41,961 nt of DNA from Akkermansia muciniphila (GTDB taxonomy: Bacteria > Verrucomicrobiota > Verrucomicrobiia > Limisphaerales > UBA9464). The stretch covers positions 1 through 41,961 of the forward strand of contig CAMASJ010000004.1 of assembly GCA_945860685.1 (NCBI GenBank), given 5' to 3'. The translations under genes were made by a program, and so were the position numbers. The notes beneath the pieces were generated by a model, which saw nothing but the letters and a program-made list of their open reading frames with translations, made no database searches and was not told the origin of the DNA. Below are positions 10,116-18,486 of the stretch, one piece after another (position 1 is the first letter of the stretch; every line of letters begins with the position of its first letter).

Positions 10116-11026
10116 AGGTCCTGATTACCGGTGGAACCGGATTTGTCGGTCGTTCGATCTCCCGAGGCCTCTCGGAGGCCGGAGTCCCGCACCGCCTGCT
10201 TTCCCGTCGCGGGGTTGGGCTGGGTGGGCTGTCGGAAGGATTCGCCGGCTCGATTCTCGACCGGAGTTCGTTGGACCGCGCGTTGGTCGGATGCGACCGG
10301 GTGATCCACCTGGTGGGCATCATTTCCGAGGCGCCGGGCCAGACCTACGAGGGGGTCCACGCCGAAGGAACCCGCCAGGTGCTGGATGCGGCCCAGGCCG
10401 CGGCCGTGCGCCGATGGGTCCACATGAGCGCGTTGGGAACGCGACCTGATGCGGTGGCCCGCTACCACCGCAGCAAATGGGAGGCGGAGCAGGCGGTGCG
10501 GTCCTCGGGGCTGGATTGGACGGTGTTCCGGCCGTCTGTGATCTACGGGAAGGGCGACGGCTTCGTGAACCTGTTCGCCGGAATCGGAAGATGGTCGCCG
10601 TTGGTTCCCGTGGTCGGCGGCGGCCATTCGCGGCTGCAGCCGGTGGACGTCGAATCGGTCGCGAGGTGTTTCGTCCGCGCCGCGGTGGAATCCCTGGGGA
10701 TCGGGGAGACCTTCGACGTGTGCGGTCCGGTTCCGCTGACGTTGCGGGAGATCCTGGACGAGATCGATCGGGCGATGGGGCGGCGACGCCTCCGGTTGGT
10801 GGTTCCACGTCCGGTTGCTTGGGGGCAGGCCCGGTTCCTGGAATGGCTTTTCCCGTCCGTGTTCCGGCAGGCGCCGCCGCTAAATCGGGATCAGATCCTC
10901 ATGCTGGACGAGGACAATGTCGGGGATCCGCTCCCTGCGAGGCGCCTGTTTGGGCTTCGCGAGGAGAGTTTCGCAACTGGCCTCGCGCGGATGTTTGGAG
11001 GAAGTGGGATCAAGAGGTCTTCTTGA
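10112..11026 (+). CDS. NAD(P)-binding atypical SDR / NAD-dependent epimerase (complex I NDUFA9-like)
   Basis: MKVLITGGTGFVGRSISRGL Rossmann motif; VIHLVGII, VHMSALGTRPDAVARYHRSKWEAEQAVRSSGLDWTVFRPSVIYG. ATGA overlap with kinase stop. Confidence 0.9.
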   Translation: MKVLITGGTGFVGRSISRGLSEAGVPHRLLSRRGVGLGGLSEGFAGSILDRSSLDRALVGCDRVIHLVGIISEAPGQTYEGVHAEGTRQVLDAAQAAAVRRWVHMSALGTRPDAVARYHRSKWEAEQAVRSSGLDWTVFRPSVIYGKGDGFVNLFAGIGRWSPLVPVVGGGHSRLQPVDVESVARCFVRAAVESLGIGETFDVCGPVPLTLREILDEIDRAMGRRRLRLVVPRPVAWGQARFLEWLFPSVFRQAPPLNRDQILMLDEDNVGDPLPARRLFGLREESFATGLARMFGGSGIKRSS

Positions 11027-12059
11027 TCCGTATGCCGCCGCCGCTGGTGCGAAGGTGGACCTTGGGGCCGCCTCCGTTGACCTGGCCGCGGAGTTCATCG
11101 CGTTCCCGCTTCTCCGGCGAGGAGACCGGGAGCTCGCTGGAGACGCCTCCTCCGGAGCTTTCGGCGTCGAGGTGGAACTTGGCATCCGAAGCGGTTCGCA
11201 CGGTGATGCCACCGCCGGACGTCTCCAGATGGACGTCGCCGGGGACGGGCGAGGGGAGTTCGGCCTGGATGCCGCCGCCGCTGGTCGAGCCGTTGAGGGC
11301 CCCGCCGACCTTCTCCAGGACGATGCCGCCGCCGGAGGTGTCCACCGTCGCGGGACCGTTGAAGTTCCGCACGGAAATCGGGCCGCCCGAGGTGTCGGCA
11401 TGGAGAGAGCCACCCCCACCCTTGACCTCGATCCCGCCTCCGGAGGTGTCCACATGGATCTCCCCCACGCTGTCATCGACATGGATGCCGCCGCCCGAGG
11501 TGTCTCCGTGGATGGGGCCACGGATCCTGGAAAAGCGGAGGGAACCGCCCGAGGTGTCGGCCTTCACCTGGCCTTCGACGTCCGCGACCGAGATCGGTCC
11601 GCCGGCGGTGTCGAGTTCCAGCTTGAAGCGTGGGGGCACCGAAATCCTGAGTTTCGCCTCGGTACGGCGGTTGCGGAGGATGTTCCAGTTCCATTGTCCG
11701 CCGCTGGCATCCTTCCGGACGGCCGTGAAGACGAGCGTGTCCCCTTCCTCGGAGATGCGGATGGGTCGGTCCTCGAGGAAGTCGGCCTCCTTCTTCCGAT
11801 TCCCCATGGAGATCCGTCGCAGGGAATCGAAGACCACTTCGCTGGTGGAGTTCGTGGAGACCTCGATGCTGCCGAACTCGATGCGCACCTTCAAGGTGCC
11901 CCCTGGGGCGGCTGGCACACGGTGGAGCAGCACCTCCTCGGTGTTTGTTTCACTCGTGTGAACCACGGGAGTGATTTCGGCGCCAAGCGAATTGGCGCCT
12001 ATCGACACCCACAGGGCGAAGAGGGTCGACGTGGACAGGATATTCTGGGCGGGAAGCAT
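11010..12059 (-). CDS. Exported DUF4097-like adhesin/beta-solenoid repeat protein
   Basis: MLPAQNILSTSTLFALWVSIGANSLGA signal-like N-terminus; ~10 repeats of [DSE]TSGGGI. Start chosen at 12059 rather than ORF start 12236. Confidence 0.8.
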   Translation of the reverse strand: MLPAQNILSTSTLFALWVSIGANSLGAEITPVVHTSETNTEEVLLHRVPAAPGGTLKVRIEFGSIEVSTNSTSEVVFDSLRRISMGNRKKEADFLEDRPIRISEEGDTLVFTAVRKDASGGQWNWNILRNRRTEAKLRISVPPRFKLELDTAGGPISVADVEGQVKADTSGGSLRFSRIRGPIHGDTSGGGIHVDDSVGEIHVDTSGGGIEVKGGGGSLHADTSGGPISVRNFNGPATVDTSGGGIVLEKVGGALNGSTSGGGIQAELPSPVPGDVHLETSGGGITVRTASDAKFHLDAESSGGGVSSELPVSSPEKRERDELRGQVNGGGPKVHLRTSGGGIRIKKTS

Positions 12060-12743
12060 GGTGGGTCTTGGCGGCAACCTCGGACCCGAATGTCCCGGGC
12101 GCACGAAGGTGTTGAGTTTCTCGTTCTTCAGCGATATTGGGATGAACGGTTGAGGGCCGATGGCGGCTCCGCAGGTCCAACTCCGGACGTGGACCAACAA
12201 TCGAATCCACGTACGGTCCGTGCGGGGTGTCGCCATCGGCCCTATCCGTTTACCTGCCAGTTCACCGGGCTTCGAATCCAGGTTTCGGAATCAATCCCAA
12301 GGGGACCGGACCTACTTCCTTGATTCGTGTGCCCGAATCGCTGACAAACCACCAAACCGGCGTTTCGGACTCCCGGGCCCGCCGTCTGTTCAACAAGCGG
12401 ACGCGGGAATCGGCAAACGGACAAATCCTACACCCGGTGCTACGTCCTGGGGTTTCAGGAAGTTTGGATTTTCTTTGGAAAGCTCCCCGAGTCGGGGAAT
12501 TCCTCCCTTCGATGCCTTCTGGGCCGCAGACGACAAGTTGAGGGAGGCTGCGTGCCCCGGTGCCCTCGGACGCAGTGTTTGGGAGGGTGCCATGGATATC
12601 CATCACAGTGGCACGGCCTCCCCTTACCCCAGAGTCGATTCACCTCTTCCGTCCTTGAAAAGGGTGCAGGATTTGCTTACTTTTTTTTGGTCTGGGTTCG
12701 AGGGAAACCAGATCATGCCGGGATTCCCCGGTCACAGGAGGTC

Positions 12744-13793
12744 ATGAATCGCAAAAACAGTTGGTCAGCATTCGTCGTCGGCGCCGGACTTGCCGGAGCA
12801 GCCCAGGCACAGAGCCAGCTGAGCACCTACAATCTCATCGTCCGGGACACGCTCGCCCAAGCGAACCGTGTCTACGGACGGGTGATCGTCCAGAACATCA
12901 ATTTGGCTGGGGAAGATCGGGTCGTGGAGGTCGGAACGAGGTTGGGTTCCTCGAATTCCGATGGAATCACACCGATTCCTTCACAGTCGACTCCGAGTCT
13001 TCTGGTCGGGGGCTATATCAATGCAAACGACGACGACGACGACGACGACGACTACACCATTCGGGTTATGAATGGCAGCGCGTTCCTGGACAACACTTCG
13101 GGATCCGCACCATCGAGCCGTATTTCCCTCCAGCAGTCTTCCAACGGCGCGACGATTCAGCGGGCGAATCCCACTGGATCCTCTCAGGCGGCGACCTTTG
13201 ATTCGGTGTTCAATGCGGTGGTGACCGAAGCTTCGACCTATGCCACCAGGGCGTCGAACGCGTCCTTCAGTTCGTCCGGAAACACCACCACCTTCACCAT
13301 CCCCGCTTCGACCTCGGTCCGCCAGGTGGTCTTCAGCCTGACTGAGGCCCAAGCTGAGACGATTTTCGAGAACCAGAATGGGCAGGTCCAGTTCAACCTG
13401 AACGGCCGTCAGGTCAGTTCAATTGATTCGATCATCGTCAACATCGCCGGCTTCGACAGCGGCGCCAATTTCAGCAATCTCGCCAACTTCCTGGGAACGA
13501 TCACCAGTGATTTGAGCTTTCGGTCGAGGGTCCTCTGGAACTTCCATCAGCACGATGGGGACATCACGCTGGACCGGAGCTGGTACGGCTCGATTTTGGC
13601 TCCGGAGGCTACATTGGAGGGCGATTCCGACCTCGTTGGTTCGGCCGCGGTGAAGAATATCCTTTTCAACGCCGAGATCCATGGGCCTGCATGGACTGGA
13701 GTGCCCGAGCCGTCCACCTACGCTGCGATCTCCTTCGTGGTCGCCGTCGGCGGAATGACCGTTTGGCGTCGGCGCCGTGCATCGAAGGTCTGA
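12744..13793 (+). CDS. Choice-of-anchor A family protein with PEP-CTERM sorting signal
   Basis: Signal peptide (MNRKNSWSAFVVGAGLAGAAQAQ), preceded by CAGGAGG; YNLIVRDTL...VYGRVIVQNINL, LWNFHQHDGDITLDRSWYGSILAPEATLEG...NAEIHG core; C-term VPEPSTYAAISFVVAVGGMTVWRRRRASKV. Confidence 0.88.
   Translation: MNRKNSWSAFVVGAGLAGAAQAQSQLSTYNLIVRDTLAQANRVYGRVIVQNINLAGEDRVVEVGTRLGSSNSDGITPIPSQSTPSLLVGGYINANDDDDDDDDYTIRVMNGSAFLDNTSGSAPSSRISLQQSSNGATIQRANPTGSSQAATFDSVFNAVVTEASTYATRASNASFSSSGNTTTFTIPASTSVRQVVFSLTEAQAETIFENQNGQVQFNLNGRQVSSIDSIIVNIAGFDSGANFSNLANFLGTITSDLSFRSRVLWNFHQHDGDITLDRSWYGSILAPEATLEGDSDLVGSAAVKNILFNAEIHGPAWTGVPEPSTYAAISFVVAVGGMTVWRRRRASKV
13029..13052 (+). repeat. (GAC)8 trinucleotide microsatellite encoding Asp8
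   Basis: aac-(gac)x8-tac read directly from sequence; encodes N-DDDDDDDD-Y in the PEP-CTERM protein. Confidence 0.97.
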
Positions 13794-13870
13794 TTCGGCT
13801 TCGGTCTGCCGTTACCTTCGGAGGGGTTCTCCTCGGATTTTCCGGGTGACGATTCCTCCGTCACCGCGGT

Positions 13871-15604
13871 TCAGAGCCATCGTCTGACGAGGTTTTTCTC
13901 CGCCGTCTTCAGGCGGTCCGTGTTCAAGCCGGCAAAGATCCTCTTTGCCGCTTCCCGCTGCTGATTGGCGGCCAAAACCAACGCGTGAACCATCCTCCAG
14001 CGGGAGGGTGCCTGTTCGAGGTTCAAGCCCTGTCCCTCCAGGACATCCAGTGCCTCCGACGCCCGGTTGTCTTGCAGATAGAACAAGGCCAGCGTGATCC
14101 TCAGACCTGGCTGGGAATCGGGCTGTTGTGCGGCTTCTATGAACTGCTTCTCGATTTCCGGGTCGCGTCGGCCTTCGAGAAACAGCGTGTACGCCAACTC
14201 GTTGAGGGCCAGTAGGTCGTTGGGGTTCAGGCTCAGGAGGCGGCGCGTGGCCAGGATCACCAGGTCGGGCCGATCCCCCAATTGGGAAAGCCTCAAGACC
14301 TGGAGAGCCGCCGCTTTGGCCAATGAAGGCAGTTCGAGCAACTCCACCCAGGCGCGCATCGCCATGTTGTGGTCGCCCATCTGCTCTGAAAGCTTGGCCA
14401 ACCGCTGCAGTTCCTCGGGAAGTCCCCGGGCGTATCCGATGGCGGAATCGAGGTGGTTCCGTGCGGCTTCGGCATTGCCCTGCGCATGGGCCGCAGAAGC
14501 CAGCAGTCCGAAACGCCGATATTGCACCAAGGGCAACTCCTTGTCTTCAAGCAGGGCAACCAGGTCGTCCCATCGGCCGACGCCGCCAAGTGCCGTGCAA
14601 TGCCAGAAGATCCAGCCTTGGTCCTTGCGAGCCCGGGCGAGAGGCATCGCCTCCAAAAGCTTCTCTGCGGCGCCGTTCTCGTAGAGCCACTTCAGGCACA
14701 AGGCCACCTCCGCCGAATTCGTTCGCTGCGCGGCCAACTCGGTGGTGCGGGTGACCAGGACGCCACGGGACTCAGGTGCCAACTCCAACCGCAGGGTCAG
14801 CAGGCTCAGCATGGAGTCCACCGGTGGGTTCTTCAGACGCTCCAGTTGGTCTGCGATGGAGGTCTTTTCCTCGCGGGTCAGCGATTTGTCCACCGCAAGG
14901 GTCTTGAGCGCCTCGATCTGGACGGGGCTTTCGCTTCGGGCCAGTTCGCGAAGAAGGCCGCGGCCCTCGTCCCGATAGCTGGGAAGCGGGTGGCCCGCCA
15001 TCAGGCTGGCCAACGCCAGCTTGGGTGCCGCGTTGGTGGGATGGAGGACGGTTCCACGGCGGGCCACCACGATCGCCGCCTCCACATCTCCACGCTGGCG
15101 GAGGAAGCGGATGCTAAGGCGGATGTTTTCCAGATCCGCCTCGTCCTCCTTCACCAGTTCGGCCAATTCCTTTTGGGCCAGGTCCTCCCGACCCAGATTG
15201 AGCGCCGAGGAAACGAACCGCTGCCGGTCCAGTCGTGTCGCTCTTGGGTCGGCGACCACGGTTTGCCAATAACCCAAGGCCTCCGGCATGCCGTAGAGGT
15301 CGCACATCTCCGCCGTGATGCGGGCCACGGTCAGGCGCTTGGGCGCAAACTGAACCGCGGTGCGGATCCGAGTCATCGCGCGTTCGAATTCGCCGGCGTC
15401 CATGGCCGCCCTGGCCTCCGCAGCCAGGGCGTCGCCCCGACGTTCCTTCATCCAACGATATGCGGGACGGAAGTAGACAGCACCCAGGCCGATGAGGATC
15501 ACCAAGGCCAGGAATCCAGGAAGGATCCAGCGGCCCTGTCGCTGGTAAGCCTCGATGACTTCCCGATGCTGGGAGTCTTCGGGTGAGGGGCGCTCGGCGT
15601 CCAT
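13871..15604 (-). CDS. Membrane-anchored TPR-like repeat protein
   Basis: 577 aa, one N-terminal TM (WILPGFLALVILIGLGAVYF) followed by helical TPR-like repeats (AAMDAGEFERAMTRIRTAVQFAPKRL, LNELAYTLFLEGRRDPEIEKQFIEAAQQ, LALFYLQDNRASEALDVLEGQGLN). Confidence 0.75.
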   Translation of the reverse strand: MDAERPSPEDSQHREVIEAYQRQGRWILPGFLALVILIGLGAVYFRPAYRWMKERRGDALAAEARAAMDAGEFERAMTRIRTAVQFAPKRLTVARITAEMCDLYGMPEALGYWQTVVADPRATRLDRQRFVSSALNLGREDLAQKELAELVKEDEADLENIRLSIRFLRQRGDVEAAIVVARRGTVLHPTNAAPKLALASLMAGHPLPSYRDEGRGLLRELARSESPVQIEALKTLAVDKSLTREEKTSIADQLERLKNPPVDSMLSLLTLRLELAPESRGVLVTRTTELAAQRTNSAEVALCLKWLYENGAAEKLLEAMPLARARKDQGWIFWHCTALGGVGRWDDLVALLEDKELPLVQYRRFGLLASAAHAQGNAEAARNHLDSAIGYARGLPEELQRLAKLSEQMGDHNMAMRAWVELLELPSLAKAAALQVLRLSQLGDRPDLVILATRRLLSLNPNDLLALNELAYTLFLEGRRDPEIEKQFIEAAQQPDSQPGLRITLALFYLQDNRASEALDVLEGQGLNLEQAPSRWRMVHALVLAANQQREAAKRIFAGLNTDRLKTAEKNLVRRWL

Positions 15605-15661
15605 GGAACCCCGCGTTACCGGAGTCCTCGTTCCGAATCAAGCCGGCATGCCGCCAAAAGG

Positions 15662-15689
15662 AAAACGGCGGCCGGTTGACCGGCCGCCG
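15662..15689 (-). terminator. Intrinsic terminator downstream of ilvB
   Basis: Minus-strand stem CGGCGGCCGG-TCAA-CCGGCCGCCG followed by TTTT. Confidence 0.85.
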
Positions 15690-15719
15690 TCGGAGATCGA
15701 ACTGGTGTCTTGATCCGGA

Positions 15720-17591
15720 CTACCAGCGCATGTCGGCCACGGTTCTTCCGGCCGGGATGAACGGAAGGACGTGTTCGGTATAGGGGGTGATCACGTCGAG
15801 CACGTAGGCCGTCTCGGAAGCCAGCATCCGTTCGAGGGCGGCGCGCAGGTCCTTGCGGTAGACCACGCGTTCGCAGGAGACGCCGAAGCTGTTGCAGACC
15901 TTCACGTAGTCCGGGTAGATCCCGGAGCGGTTGGCCGGGTTGCCGAGGTAGGTGTGGCCACGGTTGCCGTCATAGAAGTTGTCCTCCCACTGCACCACCA
16001 TGCCGAGGTGCTGGTTGTTCAGGACGATCGCCTTGGCCGCGATCTTCTCGATGTGTGCGGTGGCCAGTTCCTGGATGTTCATCAGGAACGAGCCGTCGCC
16101 GTCGATGTCGATCACCTGCTTGTCCGGGCGGGCCACCTTGGCGCCGAGGGCCGCGGGGAAACCGTAGCCCATCGAGCCCAGTCCGGCGCTGGTCACGAAC
16201 TGCCGGGCGAACTTGTACTTGTACCACTGGCCGGCCCACATCTGGTGCTGACCGACGCCGGTGGTGATGATGGCGTCGCCCTGGGTCAGGCGCCACAGCT
16301 CCTCGATCACCATCTGGGGCAGGATGTATTCCTCCCCGTCCTTATGGAACGGCTTGATGTGGGCCGAGTCGACGATCTGACCTTCCGTGGTGTAGCGGAA
16401 CGGAGCCTTGGCCTTCCACTCCGTGATCTGGTCGTGCCAAGTCGGGAACTTCTTCTTGATCCCGCCGCGCTGGGCGATCAGGGCGTTCAGCCGGGTGAGG
16501 GCGTCCTTCAGGTCGCCATGGATGGCGAGGTTCGCACGCTTGTTCTTGTTGTGCTCCGAGGCGTCGATGTCGATGTGGACGATCGTTGCGCCCTTGGCGA
16601 ATTCCGAGAAGGCGCCCGTGACGCGGTCGTCGAACCGGACACCGAAGGCGAGAAGCAGATCGCAGCCGTCCTTGAGCTTCACCAGCGGTTCGGTGGGGTC
16701 GGTGCGCTTGACGTACTCGCCGTTGACCGCCCAGTTGGCGAAGGCGGCACCGTGCATGCCGAGCCAGCGGAGCGACAACGGATGCTCCTCAGGGAAGCCG
16801 CCGACGCCCATCAGCGTCGTGGTCACCGGGATCTCGCCGGACTCGGCAAAGCGAAGCAGCTCGCCGGAGGCGCCGGCGGTGATGATGCCGCCGCCGCAAT
16901 AGAGCACCGGGCGCTCGGACTTCTCGATCAGGCCGATCACTTCGTTCAAGGCCAGTTCGTCTGCGAACACCTCGTCGGTGTAGCCCCGCAGATTGGCCTT
17001 CACCTCCTCGATCGTCGGCCAGACCGGTCGCGCCTTGAGCTGCTGCACGTTCTTCGGGAAGTCGATCACCACAGGCCCCGGACGTCCGCTCTGGGCGATG
17101 TAGAACGCCTCCTTCACGATCCGGGGGATGTCGTTGATGTCGGTGATCAGGTAGGAGTGCTTCACGATCGGCAGGGTCACACCCACCATGTCGGTCTCCT
17201 GGAAGGCGCCGCGACCGATCATCGCCTGGGGCACCTGTCCGGTGATGGCGACGAGCGGGGTGCTGTCCATGAAGGCATCCGCGATCGCGGTCACCAGGTT
17301 GGTCGCGCCGGGACCGCTGGTGGCCATGCAGACGCCGGCCTTGCCGGTGACGCGGGCGTATCCTTCGGCAGCGAAGCTTCCACCCTGCTCATGACGGGGA
17401 AGGATGGTGCGGATCTTGGACCGGGTCAGCGACTGGTGGATCTCCATGCTCGCTCCGCCCGGGTAGGCGAAAATGACCTCGACGCTTTCACGCTCAAGGG
17501 CTTCGACGAAGATGTCGCGTCCGAACATCAGCGGTCCGATTTCCTTGTTCGGATTCGGGGTGGGGGTGGTCGTCTTGGTGGCCGTGCTCAT
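15720..17591 (-). CDS. ilvB: Acetolactate synthase large (catalytic) subunit
   Basis: [90 protein letters not shown]...[16 protein letters not shown]. Start at MSTATK (17591); the upstream ORF extension runs into the attenuator. Confidence 0.96.
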   Translation of the reverse strand: MSTATKTTTPTPNPNKEIGPLMFGRDIFVEALERESVEVIFAYPGGASMEIHQSLTRSKIRTILPRHEQGGSFAAEGYARVTGKAGVCMATSGPGATNLVTAIADAFMDSTPLVAITGQVPQAMIGRGAFQETDMVGVTLPIVKHSYLITDINDIPRIVKEAFYIAQSGRPGPVVIDFPKNVQQLKARPVWPTIEEVKANLRGYTDEVFADELALNEVIGLIEKSERPVLYCGGGIITAGASGELLRFAESGEIPVTTTLMGVGGFPEEHPLSLRWLGMHGAAFANWAVNGEYVKRTDPTEPLVKLKDGCDLLLAFGVRFDDRVTGAFSEFAKGATIVHIDIDASEHNKNKRANLAIHGDLKDALTRLNALIAQRGGIKKKFPTWHDQITEWKAKAPFRYTTEGQIVDSAHIKPFHKDGEEYILPQMVIEELWRLTQGDAIITTGVGQHQMWAGQWYKYKFARQFVTSAGLGSMGYGFPAALGAKVARPDKQVIDIDGDGSFLMNIQELATAHIEKIAAKAIVLNNQHLGMVVQWEDNFYDGNRGHTYLGNPANRSGIYPDYVKVCNSFGVSCERVVYRKDLRAALERMLASETAYVLDVITPYTEHVLPFIPAGRTVADMRW

Positions 17592-17646
17592 TCTGTGTTG
17601 TCTCCGTGTCTGGCCGGACGTCGTGGATCTCTGTCCTGCTAGGAAC

Positions 17647-17677
17647 AAAAAACCCACGGCCGTCCCCGGCCGTGGGT
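17647..17677 (-). terminator. Attenuator terminator in the ilvB leader
   Basis: Minus-strand 11-bp perfect stem ACCCACGGCCG-GGGA-CGGCCGTGGGT followed by TTTTT, located ~55 nt upstream of the ilvB start. Confidence 0.88.
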
Positions 17678-17693
17678 TCTTGTGAAAGTGTGT

Positions 17694-17765
17694 TCAAGCA
17701 CGACAAGACCCCGCGGCGGCGATGCCGCCTACGACTACGGGGACAAGTACGATTGCCGTGCTCAT
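17694..17765 (-). CDS. Putative ilvB leader peptide (MSTAIVLVPVVVGGIAAAGSCRA)
   Basis: 23 codons: ATG AGC ACG GCA ATC GTA CTT GTC CCC GTA GTC GTA GGC GGC ATC GCC GCC GCG GGG TCT TGT CGT GCT TGA; 5 Val, 2 Ile, 1 Leu; directly upstream of the attenuator terminator and ilvB. Confidence 0.75.
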   Translation of the reverse strand: MSTAIVLVPVVVGGIAAAGSCRA

Positions 17766-17820
17766 TGACGGGAGAAAGGTACCAAGAACAGGCGCGTCCG
17801 GGTCAAGCTCCGGTTGGCCG

Positions 17821-18309
17821 TTAGGTTCGGCTTTCGCCGGATCCGATTCCCGGCGGGCTCCATTGGAATGGACCGGATTCGAACCGGTGTTCCAACCGGG
17901 CCAACACCACGCCCCAGGATCTCCGGAAATATTGGTGCGCCGCATCCCATTCCGGGCCGTCGCCCCAGCCCAGGTGGGTCAGGGTGACACGGGTGGCCAC
18001 CAATCCCAATGCCTGAAACTGGACCACCACCCAGGTCTTCCTCAACCGGACGGTCGGGAACCTCGGCGGCGCGTTCCATTCGAAGGCCAACAGCGTCCCG
18101 GGGACGAAGGTCTGGATCCGGCAACCCTCGCTCCCACGGCTCCCGGCCGGTGCGTCCAGACGGAAATACAACTCGAACTTGCCCCCGGGCCACAGTTCGA
18201 CCAGGGCTTGGGGCGCAAAGAAGGTGGCCAGACCCTCCGAGGTGGTCCAGGCGGACCAGACCGCATCGGCAGGGCCTGGAATCGTGAGAACCAGGCGGAT
18301 GGCTTTCAT
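17821..18309 (-). CDS. SRPBCC / AHSA1-like (START-fold) domain protein
   Basis: MKAIRLVLTIPGPADAVWSAWTTSEGLATFFAPQALVELWPGGKFELYFRLDAPAGSRGSEGCRIQTFVPGTLLAFEWNAP...TRVTLTHLGWGDGPEWDAAHQYFRRSW. Confidence 0.85.
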   Translation of the reverse strand: MKAIRLVLTIPGPADAVWSAWTTSEGLATFFAPQALVELWPGGKFELYFRLDAPAGSRGSEGCRIQTFVPGTLLAFEWNAPPRFPTVRLRKTWVVVQFQALGLVATRVTLTHLGWGDGPEWDAAHQYFRRSWGVVLARLEHRFESGPFQWSPPGIGSGESRT

Positions 18310-18486
18310 GCACAGGATCGGGGTTCCCCGCCCGTGCTCGGGCAGGTTGCCGACACCGTAGCGGATCCCTTCCTCTACGCACTGGACGGCTGTTTTGTTT
18401 CGGAGAATTCCACTCATGGATGACCCAGTCGTACCTGCGAGAAGCCGGTCTGGCTTCAGGATCTCAGGCGGCCCATCCTGTACCCC

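Noticed and set aside
10477-12323. Long plus-strand ORFs 10477..11961 (494 aa) and 10917..12323 (468 aa)
   Set aside because: Shadow ORFs opposite the repetitive DUF4097-like gene; the low-complexity MPPPEVS- and GGVHMD-type sequence mirrors the minus-strand TSGGG repeat, and they overlap the end of a confident SDR gene.
15771-17642. 623-aa plus-strand ORF antisense to ilvB
   Set aside because: High-GC antisense artefact; no recognisable domain, while the minus strand is unambiguous ilvB.
17694-17945. 83-aa ORF MRRTNISGDPG...GSCRA as a protein-coding gene
   Set aside because: Its first 60 residues run out of frame through the SRPBCC gene; only the last 23 codons make sense, as a leader peptide.
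17865-17953. Calling a complete tRNA gene on the minus strand
   Set aside because: Acceptor and T-arm fit, but no credible D-arm or anticodon arm, position 8 is G, U33 is missing, and it lies inside a coding sequence. Kept only as a finding.
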